This document shows positions 52,040 to 60,620 of a stretch of DNA of 64,000 nucleotides, piece after piece. Source of the stretch: Devosia sp. Lineage in GTDB: Bacteria > Pseudomonadota > Alphaproteobacteria > Rhizobiales > Devosiaceae. Below the pieces are notes generated by a model. The model did not search any database. It was not told the DNA's origin and saw nothing but the letters and a program-made list of their open reading frames with translations. Position 1 is the stretch's first letter, and every line of letters starts with the position of its first letter. The stretch lies in contig NZ_JAGIAW010000004.1 of assembly GCF_017744655.1 (NCBI RefSeq), positions 238,795 to 302,794 on the forward strand, written 5' to 3'. Position numbers and translations under genes: made by a program.

Positions 52040-53005
52040 ATGTCAAAAGTGCTGAACCTGATCGCGCGCCGGCTGGTGCAATTGCCGATCATGATCCTCG
52101 GGATCACCTTCCTCGTTTTCTTCGTCATGTCGTTTTCGAAGATCGACCCGGCCATCACGGCTCTGGGCGAGGGGGCGTCTATCGAGGCGCGGCAGGAATA
52201 CCGGCTCGAGCATGGGCTCGATGATCCGCTGCTCACCCGCTATGTGCGCTTTGTGTCGGGGCTGGCGCACCTTGATCTCGGGACTTATTCGGCGCGGCAA
52301 TTGCCCGTCATCGACGAGGTTTTGCGGGCTTTCCCGATAACGCTGCAGCTGACGTTTCTGGGGCTGATCTTTGCGGTGGCGGGGTCGCTGGTACTCGGCG
52401 TTGTCGCGGCGATCTACCGGGATCGCTGGCCGGACCAGGTGATCCGCGTGCTCTCGATTGCTTCGCTTTCGACGCCGTCTTTCTGGCTGGCCGTGCTGTT
52501 GATCCAGCTTTTGGGCAACAAGGTCGGGATCTTTTCGATGTTGCCGACCTCGGGAAAGCTGCCGGTGCTCACCGAGGATTTTGGCGGCTGGCTTTATCGC
52601 ATGCTGTTGCCGGCGGTGGCGCTGGCGGTGCCGGTTATCGGGCAGCTTTCGCGGGTCGTTCGTACGGCGGTCGTTGAAGAGCTGGACCGGGACTATGTGC
52701 GCACGGCGCTAGGGGCGGGCATTCCGCGGCATGTCGTCGTTGGGCGCAATGTGCTGCGCAATGCGCTGATTACCCCGATCACCGTTCTCGGCCTTCGCAT
52801 CGGCTACCTCATGGGTGGCGCGGTGGTGATCGAGATCATCTTCAATATCAACGGGATGGGCATGCTGATCATGAACGGCGTGACGAATAACGAGCCCAAT
52901 TTGGTGCAGGGCGTGACCCTCACCGTGGCCCTCGCCTTTGTCGTGATCAATGTCGTCGTCGACCTGCTCTATGTGCTGGTCAACCCGCGCATCAGGACAA
53001 TCTGA
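52040..53005 (+). CDS. ABC importer permease, DppB type (SatB-like)
   Basis: 321 residues, beginning with a membrane helix (LNLIARRLVQLPIMILGITF). DppB features: RYVRFVSGLAHLDLGTYS loop and coupling loop YVRTALGAGIPRHVVVGRNVLRN. TGATG junction with the next gene. No strong Shine-Dalgarno is visible, so initiation may be weak or depend on an upstream structure. Confidence 0.92.
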   Translation: MSKVLNLIARRLVQLPIMILGITFLVFFVMSFSKIDPAITALGEGASIEARQEYRLEHGLDDPLLTRYVRFVSGLAHLDLGTYSARQLPVIDEVLRAFPITLQLTFLGLIFAVAGSLVLGVVAAIYRDRWPDQVIRVLSIASLSTPSFWLAVLLIQLLGNKVGIFSMLPTSGKLPVLTEDFGGWLYRMLLPAVALAVPVIGQLSRVVRTAVVEELDRDYVRTALGAGIPRHVVVGRNVLRNALITPITVLGLRIGYLMGGAVVIEIIFNINGMGMLIMNGVTNNEPNLVQGVTLTVALAFVVINVVVDLLYVLVNPRIRTI

Positions 53006-54993
53006 TGATCAGGACCGAGACTACTCAAAAACTCTCCGCGCCGGGCATGCGGCTTGCGGGCCTGCGGCATCTGCCGATGACGTCCAAGATTGCGTTGGGC
53101 CTGCTGGTCGCGGTTGCGCTGATGGCGGTGTTCGCGCCTCTGATTGCGCCGTTCGATCCGCTGGCGACCGGGCTGACGCGTGGCCCGGCGGCGCCGGATG
53201 CGGTGCACTGGTTTGGCACTGACCGGCAGGGGCGCGATGTGTTTTCTCGCCTCGTGCATGGCGCGGGATCGTCGCTGGTGATCGGACTTGCCGCTACCGC
53301 GGTGGCGCTGCTGGCGGCTTCGGTGCTGGGGGCGATTACGGCGACGGCGCATAAATGGGTCGCCGAGGTGATGATGCGCGGGCTCGACATGGTCATGTCG
53401 TTTCCGGGCATTGCGCTGGCGGTGATGCTGGTGACGGTGTTCGGGCAGTCGTTGCCGGTGCTCGTCCTGACCATTGCCTTTCTCTATACGCCGCAGCTTA
53501 CGCGGGTCATTCGGGCCAATATCATCGGGCAGTTCGGCGAGGACTATGTCGCGGCCGTGCGGGTGATGGGCGCTTCGACGCCGCGCATCCTGATCCGGCA
53601 TGTGGCGCGCAATTGCCTCGCGCCGATCCTGGTCTTTGCCACGGTGCTGGTGGCCGATGCGATCGTCTTTGAAGCGTCGCTGTCGTTCATTCAGGCCGGT
53701 GTGCCTGATCCCGAGCCGTCTTGGGGCAATGTGATGGCGGCCGGTCGGCAATTGGTGATGTCGGGTGGCTGGTGGCCGACGCTGTTTGCCGGGGCGCTGA
53801 TCACGACGACGGTGCTTGCACTGAATATTCTGGCCGAGGGTATGACGGACGCCATGGCGGCGCCGCGTAGCCGAACGCAGGTCAATGCGGCCGCGGTGGA
53901 AGCCGCGATTGAGCGGGCGGAGGCGCCGAAGGCTGCCGTTTCGACCGAAGTGGTGTCGCTGCATGAGCGGCTAGCGCAGTTGCGTCAGGTGGAACAGGCT
54001 CGTGGAGGTCGGCTGGTCTATGCCGGTGGCGCGGCGCCGCTGCTCGAAGTGCGCAATCTCAGCATCGCCTTTCCGCGGCACGGGTCGGTCAATGTGGTGG
54101 ACGATGTTTCGTTCAGCGTGCGGCCGGGCGAGACCATGGCGCTGGTGGGCGAGTCCGGTTGCGGCAAGTCGATTACCTCGCTTGCCATCATGGGGCTGCT
54201 GGACCCGCGAGCGAAGATTTCGGGCGAGATCCTGTTCGAAGGGCAGAACCTTCTCACCATGACCGAGCGGCAGCGCAATGGGCTGCGGGGCAAGGGCATT
54301 GCCATGATCTATCAGGACGCGCTGTCGTCGCTGAACCCGGCCATGCTGATCCGCTCGCAGATGAAGCAGTTGACCTCGCGCGGCGGGACGCGCAGTGCCG
54401 AGGACTTGCTGGAGCTGGTGGGGCTCGATCCCAAGCGGACGCTGAATTCGTACCCGCATGAGCTTTCGGGTGGGCAGCGGCAGCGTGTGCTGATTGCCAT
54501 GGCGCTGACGCGCAATCCGAAGCTTGTCATTGCCGATGAACCGACGACGGCGCTCGACGTGACGGTGCAGAAGCAGGTGGTGGAACTGCTCAACCGGCTG
54601 CGCGAGGAACTGGGCTTTGCCATGCTGTTCGTGTCGCATGACCTGGCGCTGGTGGCCGAAATCTCGCACCGCATTGCGGTGATGTATGCGGGGCAACTGG
54701 TGGAGCAGGGCAGTAGCCGGGAAGTGCTCACCCAGCCGATCCACGAATATACACGAGGCCTGCTTGGCGCTGTGCTCAGCATCGAGGCCGGTGCGTCGCG
54801 GCTGCATCAGATCAAGGGTGCGGTGCCTTCGCCGCGGGAGTTCCCCAAGGGCGATCGCTTTGCGCCGCGTTCGGCTGATCCCAGCCGCAATGCCGGGGTT
54901 GTGCCGGTGATGCGGCAGGTGGCGGGGACGTCGCATTTTTACGCTGCCCATCCTGAAGACGAAGCTGTTGCGGCGCTGGAGGCTGGCAAATGA
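53005..54993 (+). CDS. fused ABC permease-ATPase (SatC-like; DppC joined to DppD)
   Basis: 662 residues. Residues ~1-290 are a DppC-type permease (DAVHWFGTDRQGRDVFSRLV; coupling loop YVAAVRVMGASTPRILIRHVARN). A linker of ~55 residues, partly charged (LHERLAQLRQVEQARG), leads to an ABC ATPase: Walker [12 protein letters not shown], signature LSGGQRQRVLIAMAL, Walker B LVIADEP. The C-terminal tail reads KGDRFAPRSADPSRNAG, so the cysteines normally in this place are lost. As I recall, SatC of H. ducreyi has the same fusion, which supports the Sat assignment. Confidence 0.92.
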   Translation: MIRTETTQKLSAPGMRLAGLRHLPMTSKIALGLLVAVALMAVFAPLIAPFDPLATGLTRGPAAPDAVHWFGTDRQGRDVFSRLVHGAGSSLVIGLAATAVALLAASVLGAITATAHKWVAEVMMRGLDMVMSFPGIALAVMLVTVFGQSLPVLVLTIAFLYTPQLTRVIRANIIGQFGEDYVAAVRVMGASTPRILIRHVARNCLAPILVFATVLVADAIVFEASLSFIQAGVPDPEPSWGNVMAAGRQLVMSGGWWPTLFAGALITTTVLALNILAEGMTDAMAAPRSRTQVNAAAVEAAIERAEAPKAAVSTEVVSLHERLAQLRQVEQARGGRLVYAGGAAPLLEVRNLSIAFPRHGSVNVVDDVSFSVRPGETMALVGESGCGKSITSLAIMGLLDPRAKISGEILFEGQNLLTMTERQRNGLRGKGIAMIYQDALSSLNPAMLIRSQMKQLTSRGGTRSAEDLLELVGLDPKRTLNSYPHELSGGQRQRVLIAMALTRNPKLVIADEPTTALDVTVQKQVVELLNRLREELGFAMLFVSHDLALVAEISHRIAVMYAGQLVEQGSSREVLTQPIHEYTRGLLGAVLSIEAGASRLHQIKGAVPSPREFPKGDRFAPRSADPSRNAGVVPVMRQVAGTSHFYAAHPEDEAVAALEAGK

Positions 54994-55811
54994 GCACGCC
55001 CGTTATTGAACTGCGCGACGTTTCGGTGGATTTCCGCACGCGCTCGTCCTTGTTCAGGCCGCAGGTTTTGCGCGGGGTGGATACGGTTTCGCTCTCGGTG
55101 CGCCGGGGGCAGACGCTGGGCATTGTCGGCGAGTCCGGGTCAGGCAAGTCGACGGCGGCGAAGGTGCTGGTCGGGTTGATTGAGCCGAGTGCCGGGCAGG
55201 TGATGTTTGGCGGTGAAGTTGTCAGGCGCTTTGATGCGGCGACGCGGAAGCGGATTGGCCGGGTGGTGTCGGTGGTGTTTCAGGACCCGGCGACGGCGCT
55301 CAATGGGCGCATGCTGGTGCGCGATGCGCTGACTGATCCGCTGGAGGTGCATGGCATTGGCGATGCAGCGAGCCGGCGGGCGCGGGTGGCGGAGCTGGTC
55401 GGGCTCGTGGGCCTACCGCAATCGGTGCTCGATGCCATTCCGGCGCAGCTTTCGGGTGGTCAGCGGCAGCGTGTTGCGATTGCCCGAGCACTGGCGCTGG
55501 AGCCTGAGGTGATCGTCGCCGACGAACCGACTTCGGCGCTCGACGTTTCGGTGCGGGCGCAGATCCTCAACCTCCTGCAGGACCTCAAGCGCGAGCTGGG
55601 GCTGGGCATGGTGTTCATCTCCCATGACATCCAGACCGTGCGCTACATCGCCGACGATATTGCGGTGATGCGGCACGGCAAGGTCGTCGAATTCGGGCTT
55701 GGTAGCCAGGTCCTATCCAATCCCTCGCAGGACTATACGCGCACGCTTCTCCAAGCGGCGCCGAGCCTGTTGCAGGCGCAGAAACCAACTCCCTCATCCC
55801 TTACGATCTGA
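54990..55811 (+). CDS. ABC importer ATPase, DppF type (SatD-like)
   Basis: 273 residues: Walker [13 protein letters not shown]-loop VVFQDPATALNGRML, signature LSGGQRQRVAIARAL, Walker B VIVADEP, H-loop VFISHD. ATGA overlap with the preceding gene. It pairs with the ATPase half of the fusion protein. The lyase gene begins 9 bases after its stop. Confidence 0.92.
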   Translation: MSTPVIELRDVSVDFRTRSSLFRPQVLRGVDTVSLSVRRGQTLGIVGESGSGKSTAAKVLVGLIEPSAGQVMFGGEVVRRFDAATRKRIGRVVSVVFQDPATALNGRMLVRDALTDPLEVHGIGDAASRRARVAELVGLVGLPQSVLDAIPAQLSGGQRQRVAIARALALEPEVIVADEPTSALDVSVRAQILNLLQDLKRELGLGMVFISHDIQTVRYIADDIAVMRHGKVVEFGLGSQVLSNPSQDYTRTLLQAAPSLLQAQKPTPSSLTI

Positions 55812-55820
55812 GACTTCATC

Positions 55821-56753
55821 ATGACCAAGCATACCTATCAGGGCATTATTCCGCCCATCGTCACGCCGCTTAATGCCAATGGCAGCATCAATTATGGAGA
55901 CCTCGAAAAGCTCGTCGAGCACCTGATCGTCTCGGGCGTCGATGGTATTTTCGCGCTGGGGTCGACGGGGCAGGTGGCCTATCTCACCGATGCAGATCGC
56001 GTTGAGATCGTGAAGGCTGTCAGCAAGACGGCGGCGGGGCGGGTGCCGGTGATTGCCGGGGCGATCGACCTGACGGCGGCGCGGATTGCCGAGGGCGCCC
56101 GGGCGCTGGTGGCGGCGGGGGCTGATGCCATTGTCGCGACGGCGCCGGTCTACACGATCAATGATGAGGCGGAGGTTGCTGACCACTTCCGGCTGATCCG
56201 AGCCGGGATCGATGTGCCGCTTTTTGCCTATGACATTCCGGTGCGCGTGCATCGCAAGCTGTCGGCGAAGCTGCTGGTCGAGCTCGGGAAGGAAGGCGTC
56301 ATTGTCGGGGTGAAGGATTCCTCGGGCGACGATGTTGGCTTCCGGCGGCTGATTGCCATGAATGAGGCGGCGGGGCATCCGCTGGCGCTGTTTACCGGCC
56401 ACGAAGTGGTGGTGGACGCGATGGCCTTGATCGGGGCGGACGGTGCGGTGCCGGGTCTCGCCAATGTCGATGCCGGGGCCTATGTGCGGCTCTGGGCTGC
56501 GGCAAAGGCGGGCAGGATCGACGAGGCGATGGCCGAACAGGACTATCTCAATCGCCTGTTTGAAATCGTCTTCTGCTCGACGGGGCGCTCGGGCGATGCG
56601 GCTGGTGTTGGGGCCTTCAAGGCGGCTATGGCCGAGGTGGGGCTCTTGAGTTCGGCGACGATGACGGCGCCGATCAAGCCTCTTGATGGTGCAACCATCG
56701 ACAAGATTCGCGCCATCGTGAAGGATGTCGGCCTCAAGAATCGAGCTGCGTGA
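55821..56753 (+). CDS. nanA: DHDPS/NAL-family lyase, probable N-acetylneuraminate lyase
   Basis: 310 residues. GSTGQ (47-51) stands where most members have GSTGE; catalytic tyrosine Y137 is in FAYDIPVRVH and the Schiff-base lysine K165 in VGVKDSSGD. VKDSSGD is more DapA/KDG-aldolase-like than classical NanA, but its place directly before nanE and nanK argues for cleavage of N-acetylneuraminate to ManNAc and pyruvate. Annotation as nanA rests on context rather than on diagnostic residues. Confidence 0.8.
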   Translation: MTKHTYQGIIPPIVTPLNANGSINYGDLEKLVEHLIVSGVDGIFALGSTGQVAYLTDADRVEIVKAVSKTAAGRVPVIAGAIDLTAARIAEGARALVAAGADAIVATAPVYTINDEAEVADHFRLIRAGIDVPLFAYDIPVRVHRKLSAKLLVELGKEGVIVGVKDSSGDDVGFRRLIAMNEAAGHPLALFTGHEVVVDAMALIGADGAVPGLANVDAGAYVRLWAAAKAGRIDEAMAEQDYLNRLFEIVFCSTGRSGDAAGVGAFKAAMAEVGLLSSATMTAPIKPLDGATIDKIRAIVKDVGLKNRAA

Positions 56754-56764
56754 GAGGCGTTGGG

Positions 56765-57439
56765 ATGAGTGTGCTGCAACGGCTCAAAGGCGGCCTCGTC
56801 GCCTCGTGCCAACCCGTGGATGATGGTCCGATGGATCGGCCGGAGATCGTTGCGGCCATGGCCCAGGCGGCTGTGGCGGGCGGTGCGGTGGGGCTGCGGA
56901 TCGAGGGCGTGGATAACCTCCGCGCGGTGCGGCCAGTGGTTGATGTGCCGATCATTGGTATCGTCAAGACGGACCTGCCGGATAGCCCGGTGCGGATTAC
57001 GGTGACGGTGGAGGATGCGTTGGCGCTGGTCGATGCCGGCGCTGATATCATCGCCTATGACGCGACGCCGCGCGGGCGGCCCAGTTCGCGGGAAGATGTG
57101 CTGGCGGCCATTCTGGGGCGGGGGCGATTGGCTATGGCTGATTGCGCTAGGCTTGAGGATGGGCGAGTTGCCGTTGCCGGTGGTGCGGCTGTGATTGGCT
57201 CGACCTTGTCGGGTTATACGGCCGAGACTGAGGGGCGGCATGAGGGGCCGGATTTTGAGCTGATTGCGGCCTTCCGGGCGCTGGGCGGCTTCGTGATGGC
57301 CGAGGGGCGGATCAACACGCCGGAGCTGGCGGCTCGGGCGATCGCGGCGGGTGCCGATGCGGTTACCGTCGGGAGCGCGCTGACGCGGCTTGAACATGTG
57401 ACTGGGTGGTTTGCCTCGGCCGTGCGGAGTGCCAGATGA
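56765..57439 (+). CDS. nanE: N-acetylmannosamine-6-phosphate 2-epimerase
   Basis: 224 residues from ATG 56765, which has GAGAGG upstream; GTG 56750 overlapping the previous stop is an alternative. Family motifs are all present: LVASCQPVDDGPM, GLRIEG (R45, E47), IGIVKTD with the catalytic lysine K68, YDATPRGRP, TLSGYT and MAEGRINTPE. It converts ManNAc-6-phosphate to GlcNAc-6-phosphate. ATGA overlap with nanK. The GlcNAc-6-phosphate made here would need a NagA; the NagA-like gene at 24324 is a possible but unproven partner. Confidence 0.95.
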   Translation: MSVLQRLKGGLVASCQPVDDGPMDRPEIVAAMAQAAVAGGAVGLRIEGVDNLRAVRPVVDVPIIGIVKTDLPDSPVRITVTVEDALALVDAGADIIAYDATPRGRPSSREDVLAAILGRGRLAMADCARLEDGRVAVAGGAAVIGSTLSGYTAETEGRHEGPDFELIAAFRALGGFVMAEGRINTPELAARAIAAGADAVTVGSALTRLEHVTGWFASAVRSAR

Positions 57440-58293
57440 GCGTTTCGGGTTTTGCGGTTGATCTCGGCGGCACCAAGACGGCGGCGGCGCGTATCGAGGA
57501 TGGGCAGGTCGCGGCCCGACTGCAGAAAGCGACCGATGCCGGCGCGGGTCTGGACGTGCAGGTCGGGGTGATTGCAGACCTCCTGGCGGAACTGGGCTAT
57601 GCGCATGGCGAGCCGCTGGGGGTTGCCGTCACGGGGCGTGTCGACCGGCATGGAGACTGGCACGCGATCAATACCGGCACGCTGCGCGGGATCAGTGCTG
57701 CGCCATTGGGGGCGACGCTACGGGCACAGTTCGGTGCGCGGGCGCATTGCGCCAACGATGCTGCCGCGGCCGCCCTGGCCGAGGCGCGGCTGGGGGCCGG
57801 GCGGGGCGCCTACAATTTTGCCTATCTGACAGTCTCCACCGGCGTGGGGGGAGGGCTGGTTCTGGGCGGCAGACTGATCGATAGCGGCAATGGCCTTGCC
57901 GGTCATGTGGGCTTTGCGGGGAGCCGCCTCGGCGACCAACGGTGTGGTTCGGGCCGTATTGGAACCGTCGAGAGCGTTGCCGGCGGGAGGGCGATTGCTG
58001 CCGCGGCCGGATTGCACGATGCCCGCTCGGTTTTCGAACATGGCGGCTTTGAGCCGATCATCGACCGCTCTGCGGCGGCGATCGCCGGGCTGATCGGGGA
58101 TCTGACCGCGATCCTTGGCCTTGATCGTGTGGCCATCGGCGGGAGTATCGGCTTGGCGCCGGGCTATCTGGCACGTGTGCTCGGGCATTTGCAGGATGAA
58201 CCGGCGCTTTTCCGGCCCGAGGTCGTGCCTGCCGAATTGACCCATGATAGCGGGCTGATTGGCGCCCTGCTGATCGCGCAGGAGACCGCGTAA
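57436..58293 (+). CDS. nanK: ROK-family N-acetylmannosamine kinase
   Basis: 285 residues of the ROK kinase family. ATP motif DLGGTKT (9-15), catalytic aspartate D108 in CANDAAAAALAE, and GVGGGLVLGG. The zinc motif of ROK proteins (GH...CxCGxxGCxE) is degenerate: here it reads GHVGFAGSRLGDQRCGSGRIGTVES, with one cysteine instead of three, so zinc binding is probably lost. It phosphorylates ManNAc for NanE. ATG 57436 overlaps the nanE stop by ATGA. Last gene of the sialic-acid operon. Confidence 0.92.
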   Translation: MSVSGFAVDLGGTKTAAARIEDGQVAARLQKATDAGAGLDVQVGVIADLLAELGYAHGEPLGVAVTGRVDRHGDWHAINTGTLRGISAAPLGATLRAQFGARAHCANDAAAAALAEARLGAGRGAYNFAYLTVSTGVGGGLVLGGRLIDSGNGLAGHVGFAGSRLGDQRCGSGRIGTVESVAGGRAIAAAAGLHDARSVFEHGGFEPIIDRSAAAIAGLIGDLTAILGLDRVAIGGSIGLAPGYLARVLGHLQDEPALFRPEVVPAELTHDSGLIGALLIAQETA

Positions 58294-58607
58294 GGCTGAC
58301 TCTCGATGTCCGTTTCTATTCCGACATGCGTTGCTTGGGGCCGCCGGGCCCCGGGGAAACTGAAGACACAAAATAGTGAGAATGATTAACATCCGAGGCG
58401 CTCAAATTCCCGTCATGTCAGCAGTTTGGGCATTTGTATCGATTTCGAATTGAGCTTTTTCCTTCGGATGGGACCAAGGTCTGATCGGCACGCGACCAAC
58501 GTCATTTTTCAGGCGGTGCCTTTGTCTGAATATTGATGCGACCATCGTGAATAGAACGCTTCGACTGGCTCGGCTCTAATTGCACTTGAGGGGGCAAGGA
58601 GAGTGAA
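58294..58607. other. intergenic region between nanK and the Crp/Fnr gene
   Basis: 314 bases without a gene. A short GC hairpin, GGGGCC (58337-58342) with GGCCCC (58347-58352), lies 44 bases after nanK and may end that operon, but no T-run follows. The rest is less GC-rich than the coding DNA and should hold the promoter of the Crp/Fnr gene; I see no clear -35/-10 pair or operator. A good Shine-Dalgarno (AAGGAG) precedes ATG 58608. Confidence 0.5.
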
Positions 58608-59414
58608 ATGACGAATCAGTTTATCCATCGAAGCGACTTTCCTTCGTCATTGAAAAGATTGGCGGATCGGTCGATTGCCTCAGGGCGGATGCGCGAATTC
58701 TCTCAAGGGGAGACGATTTACGAATCCGGCATGAAAGATATCGTCGGCTATGTCGTGTCCGGGGCAGTGAAGCTCGTGACGTTTCTGCCCGATGGCCGAT
58801 CCAATATTATCGGGGTCATCGAGGCGCCGGGTTTTTTCGGACGCATCTTTGGCGTGGCTACCGAATTTACCATCGAGGCGGCCAGTAATGTCATCGTTGC
58901 TTGCTTCGAGCGCTCGGCCTTCGAGGCGCAATTGGTGGCCGATCCCGAGCTCGAACGTTTCATCCACATGGAAAACCTGCATCAACTCGATGAGGCGCAT
59001 GAGCGTATTCTGGTTCTCGCCTGCACCAGCGTCATCGAGCGGGTGTCGACCTTCATGGTGCTAAAACTCCTGGCCGGGTCGGATGAGGATCGCAAGGCTG
59101 GGGTCGTGCATGTGCCGATCAACCGGCGCGACTTTGCCGCCTATCTCGCGACGACCGAAGAAAGCGTCAGCCGCTCCATTCAGGCCCTGGTTCGGCGGGG
59201 CACCATAGCCGTCATCAATAGTGCAAATTTCCGTATCCTGAAGCGTGCCGACCTGATCGCGATCTCGCGTCAGGACGAGGACTATCTTCGTGAAATGGTT
59301 CGCAGCCGCGGTGGCAAGAAGCTGGCGGGGCCAGTGGTGTCGGCCGCGTGGCGAGGCAGCGATGGGGCACGTCGGGCCGAGAGTGCCACGGGCACGGTTG
59401 TCGCGGCCGAATAG
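58608..59414 (+). CDS. Crp/Fnr-family transcriptional regulator
   Basis: 268 residues. A cyclic-nucleotide-binding-like beta barrel (FSQGETIYESGMKDIVGYVVSGAVKLV in outline, residues 31-115) is followed by the long dimer helix and a winged helix with DFAAYLATTEESVSRSIQALVRRG. The N-terminus has no cysteines for an iron-sulphur cluster, so it is not a classic FNR. An alanine/arginine-rich tail of about 30 residues extends past the usual end. It precedes galE by 34 bases and may be cotranscribed with it. Confidence 0.9.
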   Translation: MTNQFIHRSDFPSSLKRLADRSIASGRMREFSQGETIYESGMKDIVGYVVSGAVKLVTFLPDGRSNIIGVIEAPGFFGRIFGVATEFTIEAASNVIVACFERSAFEAQLVADPELERFIHMENLHQLDEAHERILVLACTSVIERVSTFMVLKLLAGSDEDRKAGVVHVPINRRDFAAYLATTEESVSRSIQALVRRGTIAVINSANFRILKRADLIAISRQDEDYLREMVRSRGGKKLAGPVVSAAWRGSDGARRAESATGTVVAAE

Positions 59415-59448
59415 TTGGCATTCACAAGGCATGCTTCAGGAGGTCGAT

Positions 59449-60435
59449 ATGGCGATACTCGTCACCGGCGGGGCCGGATATATCGGGAGCCACATGGTGC
59501 TCAATCTCGCCGATGCCGGCGAGACGGTTGTCGTGCTCGACAACCTGGTGACCGGTTTTGATTGGGCGATCGACAGCAGGGCGATTTTCGTGCGGGGCGA
59601 TGCCGGCGATATCGCGCTGGTCGCACGGTTGATCGAAGAATACGAGATATCGGAAATCGTACACTTTGCCGGCTCTATCGTGGTGCCGGAATCGGTGGTC
59701 GATCCGCTCAAATATTACGCCAACAATACCGCAACCTCGCGCAATCTGATCGATGCGGCGGTGCGCGGCGGGATCAGGCATTTCATCTTCTCTTCTACGG
59801 CGGCGGTCTATGGCATGACCGGGCTCGAACCGGTGGTCGAGACGAGCCCGCTCAATCCCATGTCGCCCTATGGACGCTCGAAGCTGATGACGGAATGGAT
59901 GCTCGCCGATGTGGCGGCTGCCCATCCCATGACTTTCGGTGTGCTGCGCTATTTCAACGTGGCGGGAGGCGATCCCGGCATGCGCACGGGGCAATCGACG
60001 CCGCATGCGAGCCACCTGATCAAGGTGGCTTGTCAGACCGCGCTCGGGCAGCGGGATCATATCGATATCTATGGGACCGATTTCGATACGCCGGATGGAA
60101 CCGGGGTGCGCGACTATATCCACGTCACCGATCTCATCGCCGCGCATGCCTTGTTGCTAAAGCATTTGCGGGCCGGGATGGAAAGCAGCACCATCAACTG
60201 CGCCTATGGCCAGGGCTATTCCGTGCGGCAGGTGATCGAGGCGGTGCGCGAGATTTCCGGTGTGCCATTCCGCGTCAACGAAGCGCCGCGCCGGGCGGGC
60301 GATCCGGCTTCGGTAACGGCGACCGGGCAGAAGGCGCGCATGCTCTTGGGCTGGGTGCCGCGGCTCAATGATCTCTATACGATTGTCGATACGGCTTTCG
60401 CCTGGGAACGGCATTTGATGCTGCGCAATCGCTGA
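59449..60435 (+). CDS. galE: UDP-glucose 4-epimerase
   Basis: 328 residues. NAD motif TGGAGYIGSHMV at the N-terminus, FSSTAAVYG with the catalytic threonine/serine, SPYGRSKLMTEWM with YxxxK, RYFNVAGGDP, and RDYIHVTDLIAAH. It interconverts UDP-glucose and UDP-galactose for surface polysaccharide synthesis. ATG 59449 is fixed by AGGAGG 5 bases upstream; the longer frame overlaps the Crp gene. Confidence 0.93.
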   Translation: MAILVTGGAGYIGSHMVLNLADAGETVVVLDNLVTGFDWAIDSRAIFVRGDAGDIALVARLIEEYEISEIVHFAGSIVVPESVVDPLKYYANNTATSRNLIDAAVRGGIRHFIFSSTAAVYGMTGLEPVVETSPLNPMSPYGRSKLMTEWMLADVAAAHPMTFGVLRYFNVAGGDPGMRTGQSTPHASHLIKVACQTALGQRDHIDIYGTDFDTPDGTGVRDYIHVTDLIAAHALLLKHLRAGMESSTINCAYGQGYSVRQVIEAVREISGVPFRVNEAPRRAGDPASVTATGQKARMLLGWVPRLNDLYTIVDTAFAWERHLMLRNR

Positions 60436-60477
60436 GGTTTTTGGGCATTTGTCGCTGAGTGTGCGGGCGCGCGCCAT

Positions 60478-60550
60478 GTCATTCCCGCGAAAGCGGGACG
60501 GTGGGCTCCCTGTTTCAGCGCCAGGAGATTCCCGCTTTCGCGGGAATGAC
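60478..60550. repeat. large REP-like palindrome
   Basis: A 21-base arm at 60478-60498 (GTCATTCCCGCGAAAGCGGG then A) is repeated in reverse complement at 60530-60550. Each arm also folds on itself (CCCGCgaaaGCGGG). It lies between the convergent galE and response-regulator genes and resembles the element at 9786-9856. Confidence 0.8.
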
Positions 60551-60620
60551 GCCGTGGTTTTGGAAAGTCGCGTTGGTCCAGGAGGCCTTGCCCGGTGTGT
60601 TGGGAACAGGCACCTGCCCC

